Of a stretch of 64,000 nt of DNA, positions 1 to 7,934 are shown piece by piece. The DNA is from Bacteroidia bacterium. Lineage in GTDB: Bacteria > Bacteroidota > Bacteroidia > Bacteroidales > Prolixibacteraceae. The first letter of the stretch is position 1. Every line of letters begins with the position of its first letter. The position numbers and the translations under genes were made by a program. Below the pieces are notes generated by a model. That model saw nothing but the letters and a program-made list of their open reading frames with translations, searched no databases and was not told the DNA's origin. The stretch spans positions 1 to 64,000 of the forward strand of contig JANYKW010000079.1 of the NCBI GenBank assembly GCA_025358025.1, in the 5' to 3' direction.

Positions 1-28
1 GTGCTCTGGCCAACTGAGCTAATTCGGC
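1..28 (-). tRNA. 5' part of a tRNA gene, cut by the window edge
   Basis: Read on the minus strand, bases 28 to 1 give a seven-base acceptor strand (GCCGAAT), T8, A9, a D stem GCTC/GAGC and a D loop AGTTGGCCA, which is standard tRNA architecture. The anticodon arm lies outside the window, so the amino acid cannot be assigned. It begins only a few bases after the SRP RNA, with no terminator between, so the two are probably cotranscribed. Confidence 0.7.
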
Positions 29-31
29 AAG

Positions 32-130
32 TGGGTAAGCTACCTGCATCGCACCGCTGCGACCATCTACCCTTGCTGTCTTCCGACCCTGGGGGAGTTC
101 GACAGGAGCTGATCGTGCAGGACTTACCCG
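32..130 (-). ncRNA. ffs: Small bacterial signal recognition particle RNA (4.5S RNA)
   Basis: On the minus strand the ends pair as GGGTAAG...CTTACCC with further pairing (TCCTGCA/TGCAGGTA). The apical part carries the SRP hallmark: a GGAA-type tetraloop within GTCGGAAGAC, flanked by the asymmetric loop CAGG.../AGCA that binds Ffh. The length of about 98 nt matches the Alu-less bacterial type. With Ffh it targets nascent membrane proteins to FtsY. A consensus promoter lies directly upstream. The listed ORF at 1..201 runs antisense through it and is spurious. Confidence 0.9.
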
Positions 131-133
131 CCG

Positions 134-164
134 CAAAAGTAGGAAAAAATCGTTTTGTACCAAA
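134..164 (-). promoter_or_regulatory. Bacteroidota-type promoter of ffs
   Basis: On the minus strand TTTG (161-164) is followed by exactly 19 nt and then TACTTTTG (134-141). This matches the primary-sigma consensus of Bacteroidota (TTTG-N19-TAnnTTTG). Transcription would start within a few bases of the predicted 5' end of the SRP RNA. Confidence 0.85.
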
Positions 165-329
165 TAAAAAAAACCTTCCTGAAATATTTTTTGAAATATA
201 GATCACACTATTTTAGTTTACAATCAGTTAGAAAATTAAAATATTTTTTGCCTTTTCAGGACAATGGGGAACTTTTACTAAATTTAGGATATATTTGTTC
301 TCCATTTTGATAAAAAAACAGATCTCCGT

Positions 330-884
330 ATGGAACACGAACATCACTCAGTCAACCATTTCTCCATGATGCATGGCTTGTACGTCGGCCTGGCACTCAT
401 CATGAATCTGCTGATATTCTATGTTGCCGGTATTCCTTTTTCTGAAATTTCCGGACTTCTTACCTATGCCATTTTAATCGCAGGTATTGGATTTGCCATG
501 TGGACTTTTGCAAAGTTGAATACAGAAGAGGGACTTCCTTATTCCAGGGCTCTGGGTTTGGGCACCCTGGTCTCGCTTTTTGGTGGCCTGATCTTTGCTT
601 TCTTTACCTATATCCTGTACAAATTTATTGAGCCCGGACTGATCGAAAAAATGATGTCCATGATGGAGGAAAAAATGCTTGCACAGGGATATAAAGACGA
701 TTTCATTGAAAAAGCACTCGGAGCACAAAAGAATTTCATTACCCCCGCGATTATGTCATTCGGGCAGGTATTCACCATCACTTTTTTGGGCTTTGTCTTC
801 TCGCTGGTACTGGCAATATTTTTCAAAAAAGAACCGGAAAATCCGTTTTATGAAGTAGACAAGGATGAGGAAGGATACGAATAA
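330..884 (+). CDS. DUF4199 domain membrane protein
   Basis: A 184-residue protein with four hydrophobic segments (about residues 15-33, 42-62, 78-98 and 143-167) and a charged His/Glu N-terminus. Length and layout match the DUF4199 family, which is almost confined to Bacteroidota and has no known function. The linker between the third and fourth segments is amphipathic and rich in Met, Glu and Lys. It is followed after 77 bp by a GT2 glycosyltransferase in the same direction, an arrangement I recall from other Bacteroidota, so a shared envelope role is likely but unproven. A lone TATATTTG at 290-297 could be its -7 element, but no -33 element sits at the right distance. Confidence 0.85.
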   Translation: MEHEHHSVNHFSMMHGLYVGLALIMNLLIFYVAGIPFSEISGLLTYAILIAGIGFAMWTFAKLNTEEGLPYSRALGLGTLVSLFGGLIFAFFTYILYKFIEPGLIEKMMSMMEEKMLAQGYKDDFIEKALGAQKNFITPAIMSFGQVFTITFLGFVFSLVLAIFFKKEPENPFYEVDKDEEGYE

Positions 885-917
885 AACATCATTGAAACCT
901 TTCCTCTGTTTTGAAAT

Positions 918-944
918 TTATCATTCATCACTTATCATTCATCA
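918..944. repeat. Two copies of a 13-nt repeat
   Basis: TTATCATTCATCA occurs at 918-930 and again at 932-944, separated by one C, in the gap ahead of the glycosyltransferase. It is pyrimidine-leaning on the coding strand and sits before a start codon, like the other arrays in this window. Confidence 0.8.
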
Positions 945-961
945 TTTTCTAATACCTGCGC

Positions 962-1921
962 ATGGATATTTCTGTAGTTGTACCGTTATACAATGAGGTG
1001 GAATCCTTACCCGAACTGAATACATGGATTGACAGGGTAATGCAAGCCAACTCCTTTTCCTATGAAATATGGTTCATTGACGATGGGAGTAAGGATGGAT
1101 CATGGAGATGGATTGAAGAACAATCCAATGTCAGTTCCACGGTGAATGGTGTACGTTTCAGGAGAAATTACGGAAAATCTGCAGCCTTGCATACCGGATT
1201 TGAAGAGGCAAGCGGAGAGGTTGTTATTACCATGGATGCCGACCTCCAGGATAGTCCCGATGAGATACCCGGACTTTACAGGATGATTAAGGAGGAGGGT
1301 TTTGACATGGTATCCGGATGGAAAAAAAAACGTTTTGACCCCCTCTCCAAAAGATTACCCAGCAAACTGTACAACGCTGCCGCCAGCAAGGTAACAGGAA
1401 TTAAATTACACGATTTCAACTGCGGTTTAAAGGCTTATCGCAACGAGGTGGTGAAAAGTATTGAAGTCTATGGTGAGATGCACCGTTACATACCATACAT
1501 GGCCAAACAGGCCGGTTTCTCAAAGATAGGCGAGATGGTAGTGCAGCACCAGGCACGGAAATATGGCTCCACCAAATTTGGATTGAGCCGTTTTATCTTC
1601 GGATACCTCGACCTGATGTCTATTTCTTTTATATCCAGATTTGGAAAGCGCCCCATGCACCTCTTCGGAACCCTCGGATCGTTGATGTTTATGATTGGTT
1701 TCCTTTCAATTGCATGGTTGGGAGGGTATAAAATTTATCAGCAATTACATGGTATCCTGGTTGAACGGGTCACGCAGAGTCCCTACTTTTATCTGGCACT
1801 TACATCCATGATTCTTGGAACCCAACTTTTTCTATCCGGATTCCTGGGCGAGCTGATTTCCCGCTCCGCCGCCGAACGCAATCTTTACCTGGTAGATAAG
1901 AAAACAAAGGTTAAAGGTTGA
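962..1921 (+). CDS. GT2 family glycosyltransferase (polyprenyl-phosphate sugar transferase type)
   Basis: A 319-residue protein. Residues 1-220 form a GT-A domain with the nucleotide-binding FIDDGS (D40, D41) and the metal-binding MDADLQD (D92, D94). Two C-terminal hydrophobic segments (about 235-257 and 272-297) resemble DPM1/GtrB/ArnC-type enzymes, which move a sugar from a nucleotide donor to undecaprenyl phosphate at the inner face of the membrane. The exact sugar is unknown. The last codons (TKVKG and stop) lie inside the AAAGGTT repeat array that fills the following spacer, so the C-terminal tail seems to be repeat-derived. Confidence 0.9.
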   Translation: MDISVVVPLYNEVESLPELNTWIDRVMQANSFSYEIWFIDDGSKDGSWRWIEEQSNVSSTVNGVRFRRNYGKSAALHTGFEEASGEVVITMDADLQDSPDEIPGLYRMIKEEGFDMVSGWKKKRFDPLSKRLPSKLYNAAASKVTGIKLHDFNCGLKAYRNEVVKSIEVYGEMHRYIPYMAKQAGFSKIGEMVVQHQARKYGSTKFGLSRFIFGYLDLMSISFISRFGKRPMHLFGTLGSLMFMIGFLSIAWLGGYKIYQQLHGILVERVTQSPYFYLALTSMILGTQLFLSGFLGELISRSAAERNLYLVDKKTKVKG

Positions 1922-1972
1922 AGGAAAAAGGATAAAGGTTAAAGGATATAGTGGAAGGATAAAGTGGAAGGC
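1906..1972. repeat. Heptamer array, purine-rich (AAAGGNT family)
   Basis: Six phased 7-mers (AAAGGTT, AAAGGTT, GAAGGAA, AAAGGAT, AAAGGTT, AAAGGAT) start inside the glycosyltransferase gene and continue as degenerate copies. The array follows a stop codon and is purine-rich on the coding strand. Confidence 0.85.
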
Positions 1973-2016
1973 TGAAAATTCTTTTATGTTTCGAGGTGAA
2001 TTCAAATCATAAGGTT

Positions 2017-2057
2017 CTTAACTTTATCTTTTACCCATTAGCCTTTAGCCTTTATTA
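2017..2057. repeat. Heptamer array, pyrimidine-rich arm (TTTAGCC family)
   Basis: Degenerate copies of TTTATCT/TTTAGCC end just before the antiporter start codon. They are the reverse complement of the family at 1906-1972, so the transcript across the gap can fold into a long imperfect hairpin. Confidence 0.8.
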
Positions 2058-2059
2058 GC

Positions 2060-3787
2060 ATGGAACTCTCTGTATTAAAGGACATAGTCATCATATTTGC
2101 GCTTGCATCCTTTGTAAACTATCTGTTTACCCGGATTAAAGTACCAACTATTATCGGCTATATGCTGACAGGTGTACTTGTTGGTCCCAAGCTGATGGGT
2201 ATTATCAAAGCTCCGCAAGAGATTGAGCTGATGGCTGACATCGGCGTTGTCCTGCTGCTTTTTATGATTGGCATGGAGTTTTCGCTCAACCATCTTTTCA
2301 AAATCAGGCGAAGGGTATTTTTGGGTGGTTTTTTACAGCTATCGCTAACTTCACTTCTTACGACACTCCTGGTTCATGCCTACGATCTCAATTGGAAAGC
2401 CTCACTCTTTATCGGATTCCTGACAGCCCTGAGCAGTACTGCAATCGTATTGAAAATTCTGCAGGATCGTTCCGAGATCACCTCAAATTATGGAAGGACT
2501 GTTTTAGGAATCCTCATTTTCCAGGACATTATTTTAGTTCCCCTCATGCTTTTTACCCCATTTCTGGGAGGAGGTGAAATAGATTACGGAGGTCAGCTTC
2601 TTTTGCTGGCACTTAAATCAATTTTTATCATCGGATTTCTATATGTTGGAAATCGTTGGCTGATGCCGATAATGTTGCATAAAATTGCCATGACCCGCAA
2701 CCACGAGCTATTTATGATGATTGTCCTGCTTATCTGCCTCTCTGTTGCACTTATGACCTATCAAATGGGGATGCCTCTTGCATTCGGGGCATTTCTGGCA
2801 GGACTGATGATATCAGAGTCAGAATATAGCCATGATGCTTTTGGCAATCTGGTCACCTTCCGGGACACTTTTACCAGCTTCTTTTTTGTCTCGATCGGTA
2901 TGATGCTGGACCTGGGATTTGTTGCCGGGCATTTTGCATTTATAGCTATAGCCGTAACGATCTTAGTGCTCCTTAAAATACTGGTGGGTGGGCTGACCGC
3001 TTTCTTGCTCGGACATACCTTCAGAGGAACGGTTCTGGTTGGTATTGCACTCAGTCAGGTAGGAGAATTCTCCTTTATCCTGGCCAAACTTGGCAAAGAT
3101 TTCTCTATTCTGGAAAATTACTATTACCAGACTTTTCTGGCTATAGCAGTCATTACCATGTCAATTTCTCCTTTCATTATCCGACTTGGCACCCGGATTA
3201 CAAACCAGCTTCTCAGGCTTCCTATTCCGAAACGGATGATCGAAGGACTATTTCCGCTAAAACAGATAGAGATTCCTCTCCTCCAAAACCATCTGGTACT
3301 AATCGGTAAAGATTCGCGTGCCCTGAACCTCTCTAAAATGGCCAGATACTACAATCTTCCCTATGTGTCCATCATCTTTGATCCGGAGATTGCCCGTCAA
3401 CGACAGGAAAAAGGAGAAATTGTTGTGTATGGAGATGCCTTCAATATCCCGATTCTACAAAAGGCTTATGTTGGAAGTGCCCATATCGTAGTCATCTCCA
3501 TTGGAAAACTTGAGGTACTGAAGGTAATCATTGACAAAGTCAGGCAATTAAACAAACACGTGGCTATAGTGGTACGCACCAGGCACATCGAAGACATAGA
3601 AGTGCTCTACAATATTGGTGCAACTCAGGTGATTCCTGAAGAATTCGAAACTGCAATTGATCTTTTCGAGCGTGTGATGAGCAATTTCCTTCTGCCCCGC
3701 AAAGAGGTAGACGATGCCATCGATCAGATCCGAAGTCATCATTATGGAATCTTTCTGGAAGAGAATGGCACGACCCATTTGCCATAA
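2060..3787 (+). CDS. Kef-type cation:proton antiporter (CPA2 family) with RCK domain
   Basis: A 575-residue protein. Residues 1-385 contain about twelve hydrophobic segments in the Na+/H+ exchanger fold of the CPA2 family, including the conserved stretch PTIIGYMLTGVLVGP near the N-terminus. Residues 410-530 form a TrkA-N/RCK nucleotide-binding domain starting HLVLIGKDSRAL; the usual GxGxxG loop is degenerate here (GKDSRA), so NAD binding may be altered. There is no TrkA-C domain. The likely role is K+ or Na+ export coupled to proton entry in the inner membrane; the ion cannot be told from sequence. Confidence 0.9.
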   Translation: MELSVLKDIVIIFALASFVNYLFTRIKVPTIIGYMLTGVLVGPKLMGIIKAPQEIELMADIGVVLLLFMIGMEFSLNHLFKIRRRVFLGGFLQLSLTSLLTTLLVHAYDLNWKASLFIGFLTALSSTAIVLKILQDRSEITSNYGRTVLGILIFQDIILVPLMLFTPFLGGGEIDYGGQLLLLALKSIFIIGFLYVGNRWLMPIMLHKIAMTRNHELFMMIVLLICLSVALMTYQMGMPLAFGAFLAGLMISESEYSHDAFGNLVTFRDTFTSFFFVSIGMMLDLGFVAGHFAFIAIAVTILVLLKILVGGLTAFLLGHTFRGTVLVGIALSQVGEFSFILAKLGKDFSILENYYYQTFLAIAVITMSISPFIIRLGTRITNQLLRLPIPKRMIEGLFPLKQIEIPLLQNHLVLIGKDSRALNLSKMARYYNLPYVSIIFDPEIARQRQEKGEIVVYGDAFNIPILQKAYVGSAHIVVISIGKLEVLKVIIDKVRQLNKHVAIVVRTRHIEDIEVLYNIGATQVIPEEFETAIDLFERVMSNFLLPRKEVDDAIDQIRSHHYGIFLEENGTTHLP

Positions 3788-3830
3788 TCTCTGTATATCT
3801 GAATCATTATTTGTATTTATTCTAAATGCC

Positions 3831-3860
3831 AAATCAAATAGTAGTGTATTTATTTGATTT
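3831..3860. terminator. AT-rich hairpin behind the antiporter gene
   Basis: AAATCAAATA (3831-3840) and TATTTGATTT (3851-3860) are perfect reverse complements around a 10-nt loop, 43 bp after the antiporter stop. The stem is AT-only apart from one pair and the following T-run is broken, so termination is plausible rather than certain. Confidence 0.45.
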
Positions 3861-3910
3861 TCTGTTATTTAGGCGGTATTGCTATTTATACAAAAATTCT
3901 TGTTTATTTA

Positions 3911-3943
3911 TTTGGAAAACACAGGCAAACGAATATAAATTTG
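3911..3943 (+). promoter_or_regulatory. Candidate promoter of the broken lipoprotein gene
   Basis: TTTG (3911-3914) and TAAATTTG (3936-3943) match both consensus boxes, with a 21-nt spacer instead of the ideal 19. The implied 5' UTR is about 150 nt. Confidence 0.5.
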
Positions 3944-4100
3944 ATTGTTTTTATTTAGTCTATTTTAATATTACACTCTAAGAACTTAATAATATTTTCA
4001 TTCTTCATTGCATTGGGTTTTTGATGCAACCCCAAATGCGCTTTAAATTTTTCGTATCATTTTTTACACTTCTAGCTATTATTTACGCAATTCAAATTTT

Positions 4101-4715
4101 ATGGCGATGAAAAAATTAAATTATTCACCCGTTATCGTATGGTTGGTTGCTACTGTTTTTGCAATCTCCTGTACAAAAGAATCTGCTCCATTAGCGGCAG
4201 TCGATCCTCTTGCAACCTCTTCACTTCAATCGTCCATCCCAGAAATTGGTGGTTTGATTGATTTGGGTCTCATCAATTCCGAAACCAGGGTCATGGCAAC
4301 AACTTTCAATACAAAGAGTGTCGAACTCGATGGGGAGAATGTTGATTTGATGCAATCACCAGCACAGGTTACTCTTACTATTTATGTGAATCAAGATGCC
4401 CAGATCCCGGCTGGAGAATACGCCTTTTCAAATTCGATTACAAAATTCCCATTTAGTTTTGATTGAGCAGTTTTTGTTGGTGGTACTGACCCAAATGGGG
4501 TTGATATTGTCTCGGAAAGAATAGTTGACGGAACGGTATTTGTTGCCAGGGAAAACCAAGATTATTCATTTCAGGTGCAAGGTCATCTTGAATCAGGAAA
4601 GATGTTTTCGGCCAGTGTCAAAGGGATATTGACCTATAATGACAATCCCATATACAATGGCAGTGACACAAAACCAGATGATAACACAAATACAGGCAAC
4701 AACGGAGGGTATTGA
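4101..4715 (+). pseudogene. Lipoprotein gene interrupted by an in-frame TGA
   Basis: The track shows only 121 codons (4101-4466), but the same frame continues without further stops to TGA at 4713-4715, giving about 204 codons around a single internal TGA at 4464-4466. The continuation (AVFVGGTDPNGVDIV..., ending in an Asn/Gly/Thr-rich tail) has the same character as the N-terminal part, so this looks like one gene with a nonsense change, for example GGA or TGG to TGA. The N-terminus is a lipoprotein signal with lipobox AISC followed by TKES. The product would be a secreted, lipid-anchored beta-rich protein of unknown function. A sequencing error or a very recent mutation cannot be excluded. 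Confidence 0.75.
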
Positions 4716-4750
4716 TTCCCTGAGAAAACTAATTCACTCCCGTTTCGCGA

Positions 4751-7552
4751 TTAAAGAATGAAAGTCCATGAAGCAAAATATTGAGAACCAATATATCCGG
4801 TTCCCGGAGCGCTTGAATATTCATGTCCTCCAATATTAGCTCCGCCAAGCTTAATGACAGATTTCCACTTCAGGATGGAATAATTAATCTGGGCATCCAG
4901 AACGGTACTGGAAGGCACCATAGCATCCTGGAAACTTGATTCCCAGAGATATTCGGTATTCCACCTGATGTTAACGTTAAATCCAAAATTTTTAAAAACA
5001 TTTGGATTACCAACTGATGCTTTAATTTTATGTTCGGGGGTATTGAACCCTGCTTCGTAATCGGGGTCGGATGCCTGGTCAAAATTAAATTTAGACCAGG
5101 TATAATTCAGACCAACCATATAGTGGTCGAAAATTTCGGATGATAAGCCCGCTCCAATCCCATAGGACGACACCTCTGAATTTGTGTTTGTATAAACCTG
5201 AAATGGTTTATAATCTCCACTACTAAGTGCAATTAAGGCATTGGGCTGTTTAACAACAGGATGAATATCCGAAAGATCAGCTTTCCCATAAAGTGGCACC
5301 ACAACGGTCTTATTTCCAATAAAATCATTGTATTTATTGTAATAACTGCTCAGATCCATTGAAATTCTTCCAATCGCACCTCTGTATCCGATTTCATAAG
5401 CGGCCACCTTTTCGGGTTGGACATAATGAAAATTAGACTTCTGAGGAGCACCCTTCAAAATAGATGAATAAGAAAACGCGTTTTCATAGGCAGCTCTGCC
5501 CGACAATACTACAGGAGAAGGAAATCCCAACGCCTTACCAGTAGCACTTACTGTTAAAGGATTCGTTTTATATCTGTCCATATTGTCCGGAGCAGATCCT
5601 ACCAGGATAGCCCTTCCGGCATCCAATCCAATATACAAATCCTGGGTTGTAGGGTTTCTGAATCCGGTTTGGTACGAGGCTCTGAAATTATGGTTTTTCC
5701 TTTCACCGGCAGAATAAGCGAAAGAAATCCGTGGTGAGACATGCCCGTCAAAGTTTTTGGCCTTATCATAACGTATTGATCCCGTAAATTTCAAACGGTC
5801 TTCTGCAAATTTCTTTTGAATTTGCGTATAAGCTCCAATCTCATTGTATGTTATTGGCCCATCATAATCGGTAAAAATGGTTCCGGAGGAATTTAATGAA
5901 TATTCCCTCCAGGTGCCCCCAACCTGAATATCTGCAAATTTGACTAATTGATTGAAATTGTAATTTGCATCCACATTATAGATTCTGGTATTATCCACAA
6001 ATTTTGCTCCGGTAGCCAGGCTTGGATCTGATATTATCTTCCCAAAAGCAGTGTTAAATTGTGAAGTACCGGGCACTAAGGCACCGATTTGCGCAAAATC
6101 CCTGGATGCCTGATGTATTGCAGCGGGATTAGGAGTTCCACCGGCCATGATTGTCCCTACAAAAGTCTGGACATACTTGGTTGCATATTCAGTAAACCAT
6201 TGTGTGTCGGACTTCCAGCTCCTATTGAGATTAATTGCTGCAAATCTTGTGTCATAGGAATCTCCTGCTGATTCACCTGTTGTATAAGCTCTTACAAAGA
6301 AATGATCGTTGCTTACTTCCAATTTATGTTGTGTCATGGTGAAATCCTGAATGGAATAACGGTTAGCACCCTGATAAATTGTGTTCCCCTTTCCGAATTT
6401 GCCATTGTAAACAATTTCCAGATCATCACCTTTGGGGCGATAATTTAAAGAAACATCACCTTTAATACTTTTTGCTGTGTAATCAATTAAATCAACCTCA
6501 TTGTACCCTGTCCTTGAAACAATCTGGGTTCCCAATAAACCAGCTATCGGCGCAGGGACGCCGGCGGCCAGTGCAGCTTTTGTTAAATCCAATTTTGTTG
6601 ATACTTCATCACCATATACATTTAAACCATCATAAGCAGGATTGCTCCTGGTTGAACCGGGACTGTAATAGTCCGCGTAATCTGTAGCATACCATTCTGT
6701 CCCATTTAAAAAAGAAAATGATGCCTTTGCTGCAAATTTATCACTGAAGGCTTTGGCAATCCTTACTCCGGCATCCACAAACAGGTTGGTTCCTGCAGCT
6801 TTTTGACTTGTATATCCAGTTTTGCCATAAAAACTTACCCCTTGAAAATCAAATGGATTCTTGCTTTTCATGAACAACATCCCATTAAATGCATTGGCTC
6901 CATACAAAGCCGACGATGCACCAGGAAGAACTTCTACTGTATTAACGTCAAGTTCAGACATCCCAAGCATGTTTCCAATCGGAAAATTAAGCGCGGGGGA
7001 AGAATTATCCATTCCATCAACCATCTGAACAAACCGGGTATTGGCAAAGGTTGCGAATCCACGGGTGTTAATCGACTTAAAAGTGAAACTATTTGTGTTC
7101 ACATCCACTCCTTTCAAATTCTCCAGTCCATCATAAAAACTTGGAGATGAGGTATTTTGGATATCCTTTATATCCATCCTTTCGATAGAAACCGGAGACT
7201 CCATAATTCGCTCCGGATTTCTTGAGGCAGAAACGATTACCTCTTCTAACTGCGTGTCCATCTCCTTTAGACTCAATTTTACAGGTTGGGAAATGTTCTT
7301 AACTTCCACCGTGCTGGATACATAACCCACCATAGAAATTCTCACTTTAAAGGGAGCCTTCAAACTTACCTTTAGTGCAAAATTACCTTCAGCATCTGTC
7401 ATTGTCCCGATGGATTTCCCTTCTACAATAATGGTTGCTCCAGACATCGGGTCACCGGTTTTTGCATCTTTTATATTGCCAGTAATGGTTGATTGAGCAA
7501 ATAGTGCAGCTCCTGAAATAAACACAAAAAATAAGGTAGATAGAATTTTCAT
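4751..7552 (-). CDS. TonB-dependent outer-membrane receptor with CarboxypepD_reg-like domain
   Basis: The ORF opens at 7636, but the signal peptide MKILSTLFFVFISGAALFAQ starts at residue 29, so 7552 is the better start (about 933 residues). After the signal come a CarboxypepD_reg-like beta-sandwich (ITGNIKDAKTGDPMSGATI...), a plug domain with the typical VEVLPGASSALYGANAFNG stretch, and a long C-terminal beta-barrel. It should import an unknown ligand across the outer membrane using TonB energy. No SusD partner is adjacent, so it is not a normal SusC/SusD pair. A perfect promoter lies upstream at 7742-7772. Confidence 0.93.
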   Translation of the reverse strand: MKILSTLFFVFISGAALFAQSTITGNIKDAKTGDPMSGATIIVEGKSIGTMTDAEGNFALKVSLKAPFKVRISMVGYVSSTVEVKNISQPVKLSLKEMDTQLEEVIVSASRNPERIMESPVSIERMDIKDIQNTSSPSFYDGLENLKGVDVNTNSFTFKSINTRGFATFANTRFVQMVDGMDNSSPALNFPIGNMLGMSELDVNTVEVLPGASSALYGANAFNGMLFMKSKNPFDFQGVSFYGKTGYTSQKAAGTNLFVDAGVRIAKAFSDKFAAKASFSFLNGTEWYATDYADYYSPGSTRSNPAYDGLNVYGDEVSTKLDLTKAALAAGVPAPIAGLLGTQIVSRTGYNEVDLIDYTAKSIKGDVSLNYRPKGDDLEIVYNGKFGKGNTIYQGANRYSIQDFTMTQHKLEVSNDHFFVRAYTTGESAGDSYDTRFAAINLNRSWKSDTQWFTEYATKYVQTFVGTIMAGGTPNPAAIHQASRDFAQIGALVPGTSQFNTAFGKIISDPSLATGAKFVDNTRIYNVDANYNFNQLVKFADIQVGGTWREYSLNSSGTIFTDYDGPITYNEIGAYTQIQKKFAEDRLKFTGSIRYDKAKNFDGHVSPRISFAYSAGERKNHNFRASYQTGFRNPTTQDLYIGLDAGRAILVGSAPDNMDRYKTNPLTVSATGKALGFPSPVVLSGRAAYENAFSYSSILKGAPQKSNFHYVQPEKVAAYEIGYRGAIGRISMDLSSYYNKYNDFIGNKTVVVPLYGKADLSDIHPVVKQPNALIALSSGDYKPFQVYTNTNSEVSSYGIGAGLSSEIFDHYMVGLNYTWSKFNFDQASDPDYEAGFNTPEHKIKASVGNPNVFKNFGFNVNIRWNTEYLWESSFQDAMVPSSTVLDAQINYSILKWKSVIKLGGANIGGHEYSSAPGTGYIGSQYFASWTFIL

Positions 7553-7934
7553 ACGCTTTTTATATTTTGAAAGTTTGGAATTTACATTTTTTTTATAATC
7601 ACTCTTAGGTAACCAGATTAAACTATTGCTGTACATTTTGAATAGCTAATGGTGTCAAATACAACATTATATTTTAATTCTTATCTTAGCAAAAATGAAA
7701 AACAAAGGTTTTTCAACAATCCGATATACTAATCCGGATGTCAAATGTAAAAAAATATTTTATTCCACCAAAAAAAGTCGAAAATAGTATATTGATAATA
7801 AGATCATTAGAGAGGTAAAATTAAATTGTTCGAATAAATTGTTTGGAAATTTAAAAAACCATGCATAGAGCAACTAAAAAATAGATACATGGTTAACTAT
7901 ATTGCTAACTTGCCGATAATCTAAAGCTTCCTTT
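7553..7934. other. Divergent intergenic region, receptor / acylase
   Basis: An AT-rich spacer of about 380 bp between two divergent genes. The receptor promoter is at 7742-7772 on the minus strand, leaving a 5' UTR near 185 nt. I see no clear promoter pair for the acylase and no small gene. Confidence 0.6.
7742..7772 (-). promoter_or_regulatory. Bacteroidota-type promoter of the TonB-dependent receptor
   Basis: On the minus strand TTTG (7769-7772), exactly 19 nt, then TACATTTG (7742-7749): an exact match to the consensus and the only such pair found in the divergent spacer. Confidence 0.8.

Larger units (their letters stand above)
3788..4100. other. Intergenic region with hairpin and candidate promoter
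   Basis: A 313-bp AT-rich spacer between the antiporter and the broken lipoprotein gene. It contains a perfect 10-bp hairpin (3831-3860) and a good promoter match (3911-3943), listed separately. I see no further gene or repeat in it. Confidence 0.7.

Noticed and set aside
1-201. 66-codon ORF at the left edge
   Set aside because: It runs antisense through the SRP RNA and tRNA, which show clear secondary structure and a consensus promoter on the other strand.
290-297. TATATTTG as the DUF4199 promoter
   Set aside because: The -7 box is exact but no TTTG lies at any plausible spacing, so it was not listed as a feature.
4464-4466. TGA as a selenocysteine or reassigned codon
   Set aside because: Many intact genes here end in TGA, the protein shows no redox motif, and no clear SECIS-like hairpin follows; a nonsense change or sequencing error is simpler.
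4751-7552. SusC of a SusC/SusD pair
   Set aside because: No SusD-like lipoprotein is adjacent and the receptor is alone; the broken lipoprotein next door is far too short for SusD.
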